DNA of 64,000 bases, from assembly GCF_023278565.1 (NCBI RefSeq), contig NC_064681.1, forward strand, positions 2,790,001-2,854,000. Reading direction: 5' to 3'. Position numbers and translations under genes: made by a program. Origin of the DNA: Colletotrichum lupini (Eukaryota > Ascomycota > Sordariomycetes > Glomerellales > Glomerellaceae). The notes under the pieces were generated by a model. The model worked only from the letters and a program-made list of their open reading frames with translations. It made no database searches and had not been told where the DNA came from. Of the stretch, positions 61,701 to 64,000 are shown piece after piece (the first letter of the stretch is position 1; the number at the start of each line of letters is the position of its first letter).

Positions 61701-64000
61701 TAAATCTACGTAAGCTCTACGTATTTATTTAGTATTAGTAATATATTTTTATTAACTACTCTAGCGCCCCTATTTTAATATTATTATTACCTAATTACTT
61801 TAAAAAGTTATATAGCCTCGTAACTAACGAGTACCTAAATTTCTAATATAGTTTTCTAAACTTACTTTCCGTTAAGTAATTAATTAACTTCGTATTATTA
61901 ATAAGCTTTATAAATATATACTCCTATTATCGTTTAACTATTTCGAAATACTTATTACTAAAGATTCTATTCCTCGTATTATTAAATATAATACTTAATT
62001 AATTTATATCTTTTAAATATAAGAGAAATAGGGTATTAATAAATAAAATATAAAAAATTATCGTTCTAAAGTACGTCTCTATTTTTATTATACTTAGGGC
62101 GACGATTTCCTTACCTAGGCCGAAACTAATTTTTATAATACCTATTGTTAACGTATTAAGTATTATTAATACGATCTTTTATAGTACTTAGAATTACCCT
62201 TTTCTTTTAGTTAACTATTATAATACCTTAGTATTTAAAATAATCCTATAAAAATTATTTAGGCCGTACTTTTTATTTATATAAAATACTTATATAAGCT
62301 TAGTATTCGAGGGATCTAAGTAGTATAAAAAAGACCTTTTTAACTACCCCTAAATTTATTTAGTACTATATTCTTTTTCTTTAGATATTAAAAGAAATAA
62401 CGTCTTCTCTTTAATCGTTAAAAAAATAAGCTTTAGCCTTATTAAATTCGCCCTTTTAACTACTTCTGTATCCGTTATTTAAAGGAACTTCCCTTACTAT
62501 TTATAAATAAAAACCTACTTATTAAAAGCTTTTATTACCTTTTATTCATTTAGCTTTATATATTTTTTAAAAGCTAACGGGGTAAAAAAAGAGTAGTTAA
62601 TATTATTAATTTTATTATAATCTAATTTATTAGTATAAGGGGTAAGATTTTCTTTATTTTCTAAATCTTTTATAAGGGGTATATATTTTAAGCCGCTACT
62701 TTAATTACTATCGCTAAGTTCTATACCCCCGGATTTACTTTTATATATAATAAAGAATTAGTTAAATTAATAAGGGCTAGTTTTATTATTTATTACCCTT
62801 AACCTTTTATATTATTTATATAATTTAGTACGCTTTTCCTTAAAATAGTTACTTAATTAATATCTATCTTTTTTATAAATATAATATTACCTTTTCTATT
62901 ACCCTACCTATAAGTTAAATCTCTACTTATTTAACAAATCTAGGCCTCTTTATTAATAATTACTATATCTAGCCTCTTTTCTTTTCCTATTATACGTTCG
63001 ATCGACCTAATATTACTAATAAAGGCCGTTATATATTTAAAAATAAGTTTAGTATAGTATTTTTATTTTAATATGAAAGCTAGATCTTAGCCTCGAGTAG
63101 AGCGTCTTATAGTTTTTAAGTACTTAATATAAGGTTATTTTTATTTTTAATATATATTAAACTATAGTATAAAAATATCTAACTTTTTACTTATTTATCC
63201 CCTTATTTAGCTAGGTTTTTATTAGCTTATTAATTTAATTAATAAGCTCTTTAAAAATCTCTACTCGCAATTTACCCTCTATTATCCTAGTTATAAATAT
63301 AAAAAAAATCGCTCGTAGCTTAAATAAAAGCTCTAGGTTTTTATTATAAATCTCAAAGCGGCTTTAAATTACGTTAATTATACTAAGAAAGTCGTTTTAA
63401 TTAAAATTACGTACCGCTTTATAATAGTAATTAGAGGCTTTGCTTATAAATATAATATTAATTACTAAATAGTACTAATATTCCCTAATTCTGACTTTTT
63501 TATAATAATTATAAAATATTATTAGGGTTTTTTATAAAACCTTATACTTCCCCTTAAAATATAATTTCTCTTTTAAGAAGATCTTTTTAAAATCTATAAA
63601 TTACTTCGTATTTATTACTAAATTCTTAGTATTTATATACGATCCTTACGTTATTACGTATTATTAATGACTTCGGGTCGTTTACCTCCTTCTTTATTAA
63701 CTAATTAGTACCGAATTTTGTATTAGTAATAGTAACGAATTATAAATCGAAATAAGTAGAATTATTAATTATTATACTTCTAGTACTATATTTTACCCCG
63801 GTATATCCTTTTATAATAATAAATTTCCGTTAGTAATTATAAAAAGGAAATCTAGGTTATTTACCCTTTTTTTAAATTCGTTAAAATAATTATACGCTCT
63901 ATTAACTTATACCTAGTTCTATAGTACGAATTCCTTTTTTATAATTATTATTACTAATATTTTATATAGCTCTCGCGATTATAATTACGCTAATAATACC
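58741..64000. mobile_element. RIP-mutated AT-rich block, probable inactivated retrotransposon (open at right edge)
   Basis: From 58741 the sequence abruptly becomes very AT-rich, saturated with TA and almost free of CA and TG; lines such as 60001-60120 contain no CA or TG at all. That is the two-strand signature of repeat-induced point mutation (CpA to TpA). No open frame of useful length remains in any phase. The block starts TGTTAGTATCCC, and a TG start directly at the border is what a long terminal repeat would give; a second terminal repeat is not visible inside the window, so the element may run past the edge. The element family cannot be told from the degraded sequence. Confidence 0.85.
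58750..58762. repeat. 13-bp palindrome at the border of the AT-rich block
   Basis: CCCTAT-T-ATAGGG, a perfect odd-length palindrome ten bases inside the border. It may be part of the element terminus. Confidence 0.6.

Noticed and set aside
58741..64000. Mitochondrial DNA insertion or centromere core as the source of the AT-rich block
   Set aside because: The near absence of CA and TG with intact TA, and the sharp border, fit RIP of a repeat better. Centromeric location cannot be excluded, because fungal centromeres are often made of such RIP-mutated repeats.

Overview
This window is nuclear DNA of a filamentous ascomycete, most likely a Sordariomycete and possibly a plant-associated one. Genes carry one to four short introns (about 53-70 nt) with GT(A/G)AG donors and CTAAC/TACTAAC-type branch points. 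There are single-copy eukaryotic genes (phosphomevalonate kinase, DBP7-type helicase, a large PPR protein, an intron-bearing tRNA-Phe), fungal secreted hydrolases (cutinase-type esterase with a GPI-like tail, M28 peptidase), and a TA-saturated, CA/TG-depleted end block typical of repeat-induced point mutation (RIP). I cannot name the species.

Layout. 1-165 is the 5' end of an unidentified acidic, basic-patch protein running off the left edge, divergent from a three-exon aldehyde dehydrogenase (658-2596). About 10 kb of gene-poor DNA (2597-12653) follows, rich in microsatellites and in a recurring 10-base word, and ends at a small two-exon gene (12654-13025) with a weak CRIB-like motif. Another gene-poor stretch (13026-20231) leads to a compact housekeeping block: a 1165-residue mitochondrial-type PPR protein, phosphomevalonate kinase, tRNA-Phe(GAA), an RBR ubiquitin ligase, DBP7, a three-exon conserved basic protein and a coiled-coil protein with an R-x4-H motif.

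From 37 kb the content becomes accessory: a short orphan ORF, a secreted five-exon M28 metallopeptidase with a GC-AG intron, a cutinase-like esterase with a Ser/Thr-rich GPI-like tail, a GNAT acetyltransferase, and a secreted PAF-acetylhydrolase-like lipase. Next come a minisatellite, a decayed F-box gene, a cytosolic bifunctional catalase-peroxidase (KatG) and a small NTF2/SnoaL-fold gene whose start codon appears to be split by an intron. From 58741 to the right edge the DNA is an AT-rich, ORF-less block with an abrupt left border, best read as a RIP-inactivated transposon.

Functional grouping: PPR, DBP7, the RBR ligase, phosphomevalonate kinase and tRNA-Phe serve organelle expression, ribosome assembly, protein turnover, sterol/isoprenoid synthesis and translation. 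The peptidase, esterase and lipase are predicted to act outside the cell or at the wall, and KatG gives peroxide defence. No operon-like logic or biosynthetic gene cluster is visible. The least ordinary items are the split start codon, the GC-AG intron, the 10-mer enriched in the gene-poor zone, and the small gene that this zone precedes. I did not find a clearly new multi-gene system.
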